Positions 1 to 6,823 of a DNA stretch of 14,061 nt are shown here, one piece after another (the first letter of the stretch is position 1; the number at the start of each line of letters is the position of its first letter). Below the pieces are notes generated by a model. The model did no database searches and was not told the origin of the DNA. It saw nothing but the letters and a program-made list of their open reading frames with translations. The position numbers and the translations under genes were made by a program. Source of the DNA: QAKW01 sp045545255 (GTDB taxonomy: Bacteria; Bacillota; Clostridia; Oscillospirales; QAKW01); NCBI GenBank assembly GCA_045545255.1, contig JAZQAQ010000078.1, forward strand, positions 1 through 14,061, in the 5' to 3' direction.

Positions 1-615
<615 letters not shown>

Positions 616-759
616 TTAAAATAACTCCTGAATTGAAATGAAAGGTTGATAGCCGACGTCACCTGCAATTTCGTGGGTAGCGGCGGCAGCCGTATTGACG
701 CCCCAAAGCACCAAAACGGAAAAAAGTAATAATAAAATCAAAATCCATAGCGTTCTCAT
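616..759 (-). CDS. Putative 47-residue secreted or membrane micro-protein upstream of lepA
   Basis: This is a short ATG-initiated frame not recognised as any known family. The N-terminus is MRTLW followed by an uninterrupted hydrophobic stretch of Ile, Leu, Phe and Val to about residue 19, then VNTAAAATHEI. That looks like a signal peptide with an Ala-rich cleavage region or a single membrane anchor. The last 20 residues are polar, and the frame ends exactly one base before the GTG of lepA, whose ribosome site it encodes. It begins 29 bases after the stop of the phosphodiesterase gene, so it would be part of the same transcript. Against it, no good Shine-Dalgarno precedes the ATG; there is only a GGGGA about 12 bases upstream, inside a small GGGG/CCCC inverted repeat. 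It could be a real small protein, a coupling leader for lepA, or chance. Confidence 0.5.
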   Translation of the reverse strand: MRTLWILILLLLFSVLVLWGVNTAAAATHEIAGDVGYQPFISIQELF

Positions 760-788
760 AGGGGTAATTTTCCCCGAAACGCCGTAAA

Positions 789-1532
789 TTATCCGCGGAG
801 CGCCTTGACCGTCTCCAAGGGGAGATCGGTGATGATGCCGGTAGCACCCAGCTCCACCAATTCTTTGGCATTCTCCGTCTCATTGATGGTCCAGACGTTG
901 CAGTCCAGCCCCAGATCCAGTGCCTGCTGCAGCTCGTTATACTGCAGTGCGCCCACCATATTGGGATGAATGGCGAAGCAACCCAACTTTTTGGCATAGT
1001 CGGCCGCGCGATAGATCACAGAGCTGGAATAGAGGATGGCGGTCTTGGCGGTAGGATCCAGCTCCTTCAGCTTGGCTAAAACATAGTGGTCAAAGGAGGA
1101 ATAAAAGACCCGATCCTTTAAACCGTACTTTTCCACCAGCTCCAGCGTCTTTTTCTCAATGTAGCCGTATTCACGGTCGGGCTGCTGCTTGATCTCGATA
1201 TTTAAGGTGGCATTATTGGTGGTCAGGTACTCCAAAAGCTCCTCCAGACGGGGGACGAAATACTGACCCTTGAAGGTATCACCAAAGACCTCCGGACAAT
1301 GGACCGACATTTTTGAAAGCTCGTCCCAGGTATGCTCCGAGACGACAAAATCTGCACCGCCTACCCGCATTAAGTCCTTATCGTGGCAGATGACCACTTC
1401 GCCGTCCTTGGTGGTACGGATATCCATCTCCAGTCCGTCTGCTCCCTCCTCCAGCGCCAGCTTGAAGGAAGGCATCGTATTTTCGGGCAGGCGGGTACGG
1501 CTGCCTCTGTGACCGTAGATCTTATAACTCAT
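789..1532 (-). CDS. Glycerophosphodiester phosphodiesterase (GDPD family), cytoplasmic
   Basis: The predicted enzyme hydrolyses glycerophosphodiesters (deacylated phospholipids or teichoic-acid type polymers) to glycerol-3-phosphate and an alcohol. Family motifs are all present: HRG at residues 8-10, ENT at 17-19, metal ligands in GLEMDI (E35, D37), HD at 50-51, and NIEIK (E113). The C-terminal VWTINE and GIITDLP segments are also typical of GDPD barrels. Length (247 residues) matches the UgpQ-type single-domain enzymes, and there is no signal peptide. Two in-frame ATGs are possible. The AGGAGG at 1547-1542 lies 3 bases from the ATG at 1538 but 9 from the ATG at 1532, so 1532 is chosen. The gene overlaps the upstream membrane-protein gene by 11 bases, implying coupled expression. 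Confidence 0.93.
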   Translation of the reverse strand: MSYKIYGHRGSRTRLPENTMPSFKLALEEGADGLEMDIRTTKDGEVVICHDKDLMRVGGADFVVSEHTWDELSKMSVHCPEVFGDTFKGQYFVPRLEELLEYLTTNNATLNIEIKQQPDREYGYIEKKTLELVEKYGLKDRVFYSSFDHYVLAKLKELDPTAKTAILYSSSVIYRAADYAKKLGCFAIHPNMVGALQYNELQQALDLGLDCNVWTINETENAKELVELGATGIITDLPLETVKALRG

Positions 1533-2364
1533 TTTCATCGTCCTCCTCTACCTCCGGTAGTTCTGAAATATATTCGTTTAAAGCTTCAAGGTCAGGTCCC
1601 TCTGCCTTGGGGGCGGGCTCGCTCTTTTCCGGCAGCCAGATCAGCATCAAGGCAGCCAAGAGACAGTATAAAAAGCATTGGATCGCCGTAAGCAGCAGCG
1701 GGATGCGGAACCCGCCGGCGAGAGGAGCCATCAGAGTAGCCGCGCCGAAAATCATCAGCATAAAACTGCCGATAGCCAATCTCTGCTTGCTGCAATCTGC
1801 GCCAATCATCGCTTTGGTCAGCAGTAGTGCAAAGTAGACCAGCGCACAAAGTCCTAAAATACCCAGCGTATATTCACTGACCTGAATAAATTTATAGGTA
1901 TGCCAGAAATAATCAATGATCATTGCGCCCAGCTGCAGGACGGGCAGGATCGCCAGCACCGGCGTCTGCTTCCCGCGGATGCCTAAAAGCAGCCAGGTAA
2001 GAGCACTTGCGATACAGAGCACGCCCAGTACCAAGCTGAGGGTATCGGCGGAAGTGCTCAGCCGATAAAGTCCGTCTGCAAGGGCGGCGGGGGCAAGCAG
2101 CAGAAAGAGGATTCTTGCGGCTGCAGAGCGGGTGAAATGATGGGGCAGGACCGCTTGGGATTTTTTCTGCATCAGACCGCAGATGATGCTCCATATTGCG
2201 CCGGATGCAAAAAGTCCGACCAAGATCCCGCGCAGCAGATCGGAAAGATGACCGCCTATGTAGTACCCGTCGGCACCGATGGTCATTTTATATTGCAAAA
2301 TGCGTACCACGCCTGCGGCAATGCCGATGAGGGCAGTACTGATAAATCCGTGCTTGATTTTCAT
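1522..2364 (-). CDS. Eight-helix integral membrane protein of unknown function
   Basis: The family is not recognised. The protein is about 280 residues with roughly eight hydrophobic segments: near the N-terminus (HGFISTALIGIAAGV), then around SDLLRGILVGLFASG, RILFLLLAPAALADG, LVLGVLCIASALTWL, LAILPVLQLGAMII, LGILGLCALVYFALL, GSFMLMIFGAATLM and LLLTAIQCFLYCLLAAL. A strongly acidic, probably cytoplasmic tail ending EVEEDDENEL follows. The ATG at 2373 is only 2 bases from the GGAGG at 2380-2376, whereas the ATG at 2364 is 11 bases away, so the latter is preferred. It is the first gene of the minus-strand set and overlaps the phosphodiesterase gene. A role in phospholipid handling is possible only by association. 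Confidence 0.85.
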   Translation of the reverse strand: MKIKHGFISTALIGIAAGVVRILQYKMTIGADGYYIGGHLSDLLRGILVGLFASGAIWSIICGLMQKKSQAVLPHHFTRSAAARILFLLLAPAALADGLYRLSTSADTLSLVLGVLCIASALTWLLLGIRGKQTPVLAILPVLQLGAMIIDYFWHTYKFIQVSEYTLGILGLCALVYFALLLTKAMIGADCSKQRLAIGSFMLMIFGAATLMAPLAGGFRIPLLLTAIQCFLYCLLAALMLIWLPEKSEPAPKAEGPDLEALNEYISELPEVEEDDENEL

Positions 2365-2426
2365 TTGGTTCATTTCCTCCGTGGATGGGCGATGGAAGGT
2401 CTCTCGCCTATAGTTATACAGTGTAT

Positions 2427-2455
2427 ATTATATATATTTTTTCTTTAAAAGTAAA
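2427..2455 (-). promoter_or_regulatory. Probable sigma-A promoter of the membrane protein / GDPD / lepA operon
   Basis: On the minus strand a -35 box TTTACT (2455-2450) is followed after exactly 17 bases by a perfect -10 box TATAAT (2432-2427). The -35 matches consensus at four of six positions. The predicted start is about 55 bases upstream of the membrane-protein ATG. Confidence 0.6.
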
Positions 2456-2483
2456 TAGATTTTTTGTGGCTTGCAGATTTTTA

Positions 2484-2512
2484 TTGCAATCCACGGGGAA
2501 ATATGCTAATAT
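2484..2512 (+). promoter_or_regulatory. Promoter of prfB (extended -10)
   Basis: TTGCAA (2484-2489), a 17-base spacer, then TAATAT (2507-2512). The -10 is preceded by TGC, giving an extended -10 (TGn). The predicted start is about 25 bases before the ATG. It is divergent from the operon promoter at 2427-2455. Confidence 0.7.
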
Positions 2513-2545
2513 AAAATGACGAGAAAAATGTAGCGAGGAAATACG

Positions 2546-3652
2546 ATGATCATTATTGAAGATTATAAACAGAAATTTAATGATTTCAAGAAGGACCTGG
2601 AGACCTTGGAGCGTGCTCTGAAGATCGCCGATCTGCGGGTGAAGATCGAGGAGGACGAAGCCCTCACAGCTGCACCCGGCTTTTGGGATGATATTGCAAA
2701 CTCCCAAAAGGTGCTGCAGGTCATCAAAAATAATAAAAAGACGGTTGAAAACTTCGAGAAGCTGCTTTCTGCTCACGCTGATCTGGAAGCTCTTTTGGAG
2801 ATGGCGGAAATGGATCCCGACGAAATGGAGGGAGAGGTCGTCAGCGAGTTTGCCGACTATGAAAAGAAGCTGGAGGCAGCAAACCTCCAGACCCTTTTGA
2901 GCGGTGAATACGATCAGAATAACGTCATTCTCACCTTCCACGCAGGCGCGGGCGGTACCGAGGCGCAGGACTGGGTAGAGATGCTCTATCGGATGTATCT
3001 GCGGTTTGCCCAGCGTCACGATTATAAGGTGACGGTGCTGGACTATCTGGACGGCGATGAGGCGGGCATCAAGAGTGCATCCATCCTGGTCGAGGGTCAG
3101 TATGCTTACGGCTATCTTAAGAGCGAGATGGGCGTTCACCGCTTGGTGCGCGTATCTCCCTTTGATGCTTCGGGCCGTCGGCAGACTTCCTTTGCATCGG
3201 TGGAGGTTATGCCCGAGATCGACGATAGCGTAGAGGTGGAGATCCGCCCCGAGGATATCAAGATGGAAGTGTTCCGCTCCAGCGGCGCAGGCGGTCAGAA
3301 GGTTAATAAAACCAGCTCCGCTGTTCGACTGATCCATCTGCCCACCGGCATTGTGGTATCCTGCCAGAACGAGCGCAGCCAGTTCCAGAACCGTGATATG
3401 TGTATGAAGATGCTCAAATCCAAACTCATTGAGATCAAGGAACGCGAGAATCTGGAGAAGATCGAGGATATCAAGGGCGACCAGATGAGTAACGGCTGGG
3501 GCAGCCAGATCCGCTCCTATGTCTTTATGCCCTATACGATGGTCAAGGATCACCGCACCAACTTTGAAATGGGTAATATCAACGCAGTGATGGACGGTGA
3601 TCTGGACGGTTTCATCAATGCCTATCTCATTCATTTATCCCATAAAGACTAA
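2546..3652 (+). CDS. prfB: Peptide chain release factor 2 (RF2)
   Basis: RF2 recognises UGA and UAA stop codons in the ribosomal A site and triggers peptide release. The 368-residue length is normal. The stop-codon recognition tripeptide SPF is at residues 204-206 (RVSPFDASGRRQTSF) and the catalytic GGQ is at 249-251 (SSGAGGQKVNKTSSAV). The N-terminal helical domain includes the typical APGFWDD at about 43-49. A GAGGA motif lies 8 bases before the ATG. Unlike many prfB genes there is no in-frame UGA or CTTTGA slippery site near codon 25; the frame reads straight through ALKIADLRVKIEE. Autoregulation by programmed +1 frameshift is therefore absent here. The gene is transcribed alone, divergently from the lepA-side operon and convergently to the sigma-factor operon. 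Confidence 0.98.
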   Translation: MIIIEDYKQKFNDFKKDLETLERALKIADLRVKIEEDEALTAAPGFWDDIANSQKVLQVIKNNKKTVENFEKLLSAHADLEALLEMAEMDPDEMEGEVVSEFADYEKKLEAANLQTLLSGEYDQNNVILTFHAGAGGTEAQDWVEMLYRMYLRFAQRHDYKVTVLDYLDGDEAGIKSASILVEGQYAYGYLKSEMGVHRLVRVSPFDASGRRQTSFASVEVMPEIDDSVEVEIRPEDIKMEVFRSSGAGGQKVNKTSSAVRLIHLPTGIVVSCQNERSQFQNRDMCMKMLKSKLIEIKERENLEKIEDIKGDQMSNGWGSQIRSYVFMPYTMVKDHRTNFEMGNINAVMDGDLDGFINAYLIHLSHKD

Positions 3653-3659
3653 TAAAGGG

Positions 3660-3689
3660 GCTGTAAAAATAGCCCGAACCGCAAAGGGC
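3660..3689 (+). repeat. Direct repeat R1 (30 bp), first copy
   Basis: A 30-base unit starting GCTGTAAAAA and ending AAAGGGC, 7 bases after the prfB stop. It matches the unit at 4004-4033 at 27 of 30 positions, and all three differences are transitions. The first half can fold into a short hairpin (GGCTGT/ATAGCC), and one of the differences converts a G-U pair in this copy to a G-C pair in the other. Confidence 0.8.
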
Positions 3690-3741
3690 AGAGAAAAATA
3701 GGGGGAAATCACCAAGAAGAGTGCGTGAAAGCAAAAAGGAA

Positions 3742-3767
3742 GAAAAATATCAAAAATGATATTTTTC
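3742..3767 (+). terminator. AT-rich hairpin with T-run, possible prfB terminator
   Basis: An 11-bp perfect stem (3742-3752 with 3757-3767) with an AAAA loop. The 3' arm contains TTTTT. The stem is A/T-rich and thus weak, and it lies 90 bases after the prfB stop. It may act as a terminator or simply be part of the repeat element. Confidence 0.4.
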
Positions 3768-3803
3768 CCCGATTAAAATGCCCTTTGCTACCTCCAAACC
3801 TCG

Positions 3804-3873
3804 CCGCTCAGCGTGCGGAAAAAGAAATGATAACCGCTCTGTTTCTAAAGTATTAGAAACTTCCGCCTATATC
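3804..3873 (+). repeat. 70-bp dispersed repeat, copy A (after prfB)
   Basis: Aligns without gaps to 13992-14061 with 63 of 70 identical bases. It contains a hairpin at 3841-3860 (GTTTCTAA / TTAGAAAC, 4-base loop). In the other copy this stem keeps seven pairs, one of them a T-G wobble, and loses the outermost pair. Both copies lie downstream of a plus-strand housekeeping gene, in the same orientation relative to it. The second copy is cut by the window edge, so the full unit may be longer and include the hairpins to about 3975. Confidence 0.85.
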
Positions 3874-3889
3874 ATTCCTTTTTCCTTTT

Positions 3890-3914
3890 CCCCAACAAAC
3901 TTCGTTTGCCGGGG
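3890..3914 (+). repeat. GC-rich hairpin within the intergenic element
   Basis: CCCC-aa-CAAAC, loop TTC, GTTTG-cc-GGGG: nine pairs interrupted by a symmetric 2x2 internal loop. No T-run follows on the plus strand, so it is not an intrinsic terminator in that direction. Confidence 0.6.
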
Positions 3915-3934
3915 ACCCCATTGGACTCTTTCGG

Positions 3935-3975
3935 GTAACCTGCAACCTACGGTTGCTGCTCGGTTTGAAGGTTAC
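3935..3975 (+). repeat. Nested hairpin within the intergenic element
   Basis: An outer stem GTAACC (3935-3940) with GGTTAC (3970-3975) encloses an inner stem GCAACC (3942-3947) with GGTTGC (3951-3956) and a 3-base loop. The nested arrangement suggests a folded transcript or a DNA cruciform-type repeat rather than coding sequence. Confidence 0.55.
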
Positions 3976-4003
3976 GAACAATTTTTCCTATCCCCCATCA
4001 AAA

Positions 4004-4033
4004 GCTGTAAAAACAGCCCGAATCGTAAAGGGC
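4004..4033 (+). repeat. Direct repeat R2 (30 bp), second copy
   Basis: The partner of the unit at 3660-3689, 344 bases downstream in the same orientation. Weaker similarity continues for about 35 bases beyond both copies (ATCACCAAGAAGA against ATTACCAAGCAGA). The two copies bracket the other structured elements. Confidence 0.8.
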
Positions 4034-4074
4034 GAAAAGAAGAAAAGAATTACCAAGCAGACCACTTTTAAAAA

Positions 4075-4109
4075 AATCCCCCTATTGCAGAAACTGCAAT
4101 AGGGGGATT
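4075..4109 (-). terminator. Strong terminator of the sigma-factor operon, possibly bidirectional
   Basis: A perfect 16-bp stem (4075-4090 with 4094-4109) and a 3-base loop, with six GC pairs near the stem base. On the minus strand it is followed by a run of at least five T, placing an intrinsic terminator 28 bases after the lipoprotein stop. On the plus strand the following sequence (GCTGTTTTATT) is less U-rich but could still stop prfB-side transcripts. Confidence 0.9.
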
Positions 4110-4136
4110 GCTGTTTTATTCACTTTTTTGCAATGC

Positions 4137-6161
4137 TTATATCATCATAACTCCGTGAAAGACCATATCTTCAACCAGTTGCTGACTCATTCCTGCAAGG
4201 CTGATGACGATGCCCTCCAGATAATCATCGGGGTCCTCTGTCTTGGAATTGAAGGCGTGGAAATTAAAGATCGTATACTTCTCATAGTCGTACCGTACAG
4301 TCCCGCCGTCATAGCACGCGTTTTTCTTGCAAAGACCCTTTTTTGCATCCCGATCGGCTTGCTTGATGAGCTTTTCCGTCGCTTGGGGGTCGTTTTTCAG
4401 CAGCTCCTTAAAATCGACCTGCTTTCCGTCGATGGTGGGAGAAAAACGCTGGATGCGGAAGTAGTAGACGTCGTCGGTGATGGTGATTTTTTGATTGATC
4501 GAGCGGACGATGACGCTGTCCTTCGACGCGTTCATTAAAAGCATTTTCTCATAGAGGAAATCCGGCACTAAATTGGGCTTTCCGATGATGATAAAGGTCT
4601 CCGGACCGTTGATTACTGTGACGGAATATTCCGGATAGCGATAGCTGTGCCAGTCCAAATGGATCCCGCCCACAACTACCATATCAATCGGTTCGCAGAG
4701 CTTCTTTTCCGCATCCGCTTTGCCTTGATCGAGCAGCTTATATGCAAACGCCGGCGTGTTTTTCATCGTTGTTCGAAACTCGGTATCCTTTTTGTCGATA
4801 TATGCAGGATAAAAGCTATCAATGCCGTGGTAAAAAACGCCGTTACCGATCCGTTCCAAAGCGGGGGAATCAGAGAACGTCACCTTGGTCTCGGTGGCGA
4901 TCTGCGCGTCTTCACCGGGGATGAAGTCCGGCAAGGGGCGGGATCCGTCTGCAATGGATTGCGCGTCGTAGCAGGTGAAGGATACGAATTGCGCGGGATA
5001 CTTTCCGCTGACGGTATAGTACGAAAAGTCATAGACAGAATAGCTTTCGTAGCCCTCCACCTTTCCGTCGAGGATCATTGCCCGATGGGTGGGATAGGAG
5101 TCCGTTTCCTGTATATGCGCCCAATCCATATTGTAATAAGCGGGGATGGCATAATTGATGCAGCGGGCGGTGACGAGAGTCTTGCCGTTCACCTTTTCTT
5201 CTTTATATTGGATCAGCTCGGCAAAGGGAAGATCCTTAAGGGAACCCGCTTTGACAAAGACCGGCTCATCTGCCTTGAGTCCGTAGGAGGTGCCGAACCG
5301 CTCTGCGATCCGCTCCACGGCGGCGCCGGTGTAGTTGACGCCCATATCCACATAGGTCTTTTCTTCCTCGGTCACAAAATAGGCGCAATAATATTTGAAC
5401 TGCTCCAGCGGCATCAGCTTTTCGAGGGTAAAATCCGACATCGCGTCCACCCGCCACTCACGCACAAAGTCAAAGAACTGCTCCCGCTGCTCTTTGGTGA
5501 TGGCAGGATCCTTTTTGATCTTATCGACCGTATAAAGGGGGGCGACCTGCGGCGGTTGATCGGCAGGACGGTAAAGGTAGTTGATCTTTTCCTTAAGGGT
5601 GGGGATATCCCATTCCTTGTGATTGGCACCCTCTACCAGATTTTCGTATTTACCGTTTTCATTCATGACAAAGGTCCACGCCTCTTCCTTTTCGATGACG
5701 TAGCCGCCCTGATCGTTATAGCAGGCAGTGCTGTCGGTTAGATAGGAGATACCCAAAATATACTCCTGACCGACCTCTAAACGGAAACGCTCAAATTCCG
5801 CATCGGCCGCCAAGCCCTCGCCGTTATAGATCTTGAGGGGGAAGGGGGAGGGATAGCCGAACTCATCTCCGAAGGAGCCCTTATAAAGCTCCAGAATGGT
5901 CAGATTGTAGAGGGTAACGTGGGCGTTTTCGGCAGGATCTCCGTCGGGATTGGTGAAGTATTCCTTTTTGACGCTGTCGACGGTTGCCTTGAAGATGAAA
6001 TCGGGACTGCCGTAAAACTCATCATCCGTCAGCGCAGGTTCATTGTTTACGGGAGGTGCCGAAAGGGTCCCGGCTGGTTCCTCCTGCGGCTTGCGGCAGG
6101 AGACGAGTGAAAAGAGTAATGCAAGGGTCATCAACCATAAAATGAATCTGTTGTAAGTCAT
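4137..6161 (-). CDS. Large lipoprotein with duplicated C-terminal domain, ECF-operon output
   Basis: No family is recognised with certainty. The N-terminus is a lipoprotein signal: hydrophobic residues 6-20, then LVSC with the lipidated Cys at residue 22, then a Pro/Glu-rich linker. An extracytoplasmic location, anchored to the membrane, is therefore expected. Residues ~50-190 form a beta-rich segment (FKATVDSVKKEYF, VGQEYILGISYL). The C-terminal ~230 residues are two copies of one domain, about 442-543 and 565-668, aligned through KLLDQGKADAEKKLC and KLIKQADRDAKKGLC. The ATG at 6161 is chosen over a GTG at 6170: a GAGG lies 8 bases from the ATG but would abut the GTG. It follows the anti-sigma stop by 5 bases, so it is co-transcribed with the sigma and anti-sigma genes and may be the sensor or effector of that system. 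Confidence 0.88.
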   Translation of the reverse strand: MTYNRFILWLMTLALLFSLVSCRKPQEEPAGTLSAPPVNNEPALTDDEFYGSPDFIFKATVDSVKKEYFTNPDGDPAENAHVTLYNLTILELYKGSFGDEFGYPSPFPLKIYNGEGLAADAEFERFRLEVGQEYILGISYLTDSTACYNDQGGYVIEKEEAWTFVMNENGKYENLVEGANHKEWDIPTLKEKINYLYRPADQPPQVAPLYTVDKIKKDPAITKEQREQFFDFVREWRVDAMSDFTLEKLMPLEQFKYYCAYFVTEEEKTYVDMGVNYTGAAVERIAERFGTSYGLKADEPVFVKAGSLKDLPFAELIQYKEEKVNGKTLVTARCINYAIPAYYNMDWAHIQETDSYPTHRAMILDGKVEGYESYSVYDFSYYTVSGKYPAQFVSFTCYDAQSIADGSRPLPDFIPGEDAQIATETKVTFSDSPALERIGNGVFYHGIDSFYPAYIDKKDTEFRTTMKNTPAFAYKLLDQGKADAEKKLCEPIDMVVVGGIHLDWHSYRYPEYSVTVINGPETFIIIGKPNLVPDFLYEKMLLMNASKDSVIVRSINQKITITDDVYYFRIQRFSPTIDGKQVDFKELLKNDPQATEKLIKQADRDAKKGLCKKNACYDGGTVRYDYEKYTIFNFHAFNSKTEDPDDYLEGIVISLAGMSQQLVEDMVFHGVMMI

Positions 6162-6166
6162 AAAAT

Positions 6167-6823
6167 TCACCTCGTTTCAAATAGTGATGCTGCAATTTTC
6201 ATAGCATCTTCTTCCGAAAGGGTACCGATGACGGCATACATATAATTTCCGTCATTAAAGATCAAAAAGAGCTCGCCGCAGTTTTCAAAGAGGATCCCCT
6301 CATGCTGTTCTGCCACGGTAACGGTACGGTAATCGGTATTTTCGGTATATACCGAGATGTTGGTCCCTTTGGGATGCTGGGAAAACTGGAAGTTTTTGTG
6401 ATCTCTGCCCTGATAAAGACGGATATCCGTCTGGGGATTACGGGTATGGGACGCCAGTCGATACCCTTCGGGGATATAGGTGGGGATGCGCGGCTTTACG
6501 GGGTCGGGCTCGCCGGGCATTTCTACTGTAGCTCCTTGGTCGAAAAGCTCTACTACAAAATGGATCAAGCCCTCACGCAACGCCTCCACACTGAAGGTGG
6601 TGACGGTGACCGCCAGAAAGAGCACAGCCACAGTGCAGGCTACACGTTTGGCGGCGGTGTTGACCAAGGAGTAATAGAAGCGCTTTTGCCTTTCCAAAAG
6701 CCGTTCGTTTTTTTGTTCCGCTTCTTCGGAGAGGGTCACCTTTTCCACCTCCGCTTGATCGATGGTTTGATCCAGCTTTTGGTGATACAGCTCAAAAGCC
6801 TTGCGCAGTTGTTTGTTATTCAT
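6167..6823 (-). CDS. Putative membrane anti-sigma factor, DUF4367-like
   Basis: A single-pass membrane protein of 218 residues. There is a charged cytoplasmic segment (1-58) rich in Glu, Lys and Gln with helical potential, one transmembrane helix (about 61-79, VACTVAVLFLAVTVTTFSV), then an extracytoplasmic domain. From about residue 114 the pattern IPEGYRL...ISVYTENTDYRTV...GNYMYAVIGTLSEEDAMKIAASL resembles the DUF4367 domain found next to ECF sigma genes in Clostridia. The cytoplasmic part would hold the sigma factor inactive until a signal reaches the outer domain. It has no zinc-binding HxxxCxxC motif. The start overlaps the sigma gene by 8 bases and has an AGGA site 7 bases upstream. The anti-sigma role rests on this arrangement and architecture. 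Confidence 0.82.
   Translation of the reverse strand: MNNKQLRKAFELYHQKLDQTIDQAEVEKVTLSEEAEQKNERLLERQKRFYYSLVNTAAKRVACTVAVLFLAVTVTTFSVEALREGLIHFVVELFDQGATVEMPGEPDPVKPRIPTYIPEGYRLASHTRNPQTDIRLYQGRDHKNFQFSQHPKGTNISVYTENTDYRTVTVAEQHEGILFENCGELFLIFNDGNYMYAVIGTLSEEDAMKIAASLFETR

Larger units (their letters stand above)
3653..4136. other. Repeat-rich, structured intergenic region after prfB (no supported gene)
   Basis: These 484 bases between the converging prfB and sigma-factor operons hold no gene I can support. In order they contain direct-repeat copy R1 (3660-3689), an AT-rich hairpin (3742-3767), a 70-base dispersed repeat (3804-3873), a GC-rich hairpin (3890-3914), a nested hairpin (3935-3975), direct-repeat copy R2 (4004-4033) and a perfect terminator (4075-4109). 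A 9-bp inverted repeat, GCAAAGGGC at 3681-3689 and GCCCTTTGC at 3780-3788, also lies inside. An open frame at 3778-4071 encodes a basic, low-complexity 97-residue peptide with no ribosome site and is judged spurious. Confidence 0.8.

Noticed and set aside
2414..3634. 406-codon minus-strand frame opposite prfB
   Set aside because: It lies almost wholly antisense to the unmistakable RF2 gene. The translation is His/Leu-rich and typical of a shadow frame, with no domain motif.
3778..4071. 97-codon open frame in the intergenic region after prfB
   Set aside because: It has no ribosome binding site, a low-complexity basic composition and no recognisable domain. It spans several hairpins and direct repeat R2. 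The matching part of the second repeat copy has a stop just upstream and no start. Its weak coding-like pattern is reported as a finding only.
4647..5741. 364-codon plus-strand frame opposite the lipoprotein gene
   Set aside because: It is a shadow frame of a gene that has a clear lipoprotein signal, a ribosome site and operon context. No signature is visible in the shadow.
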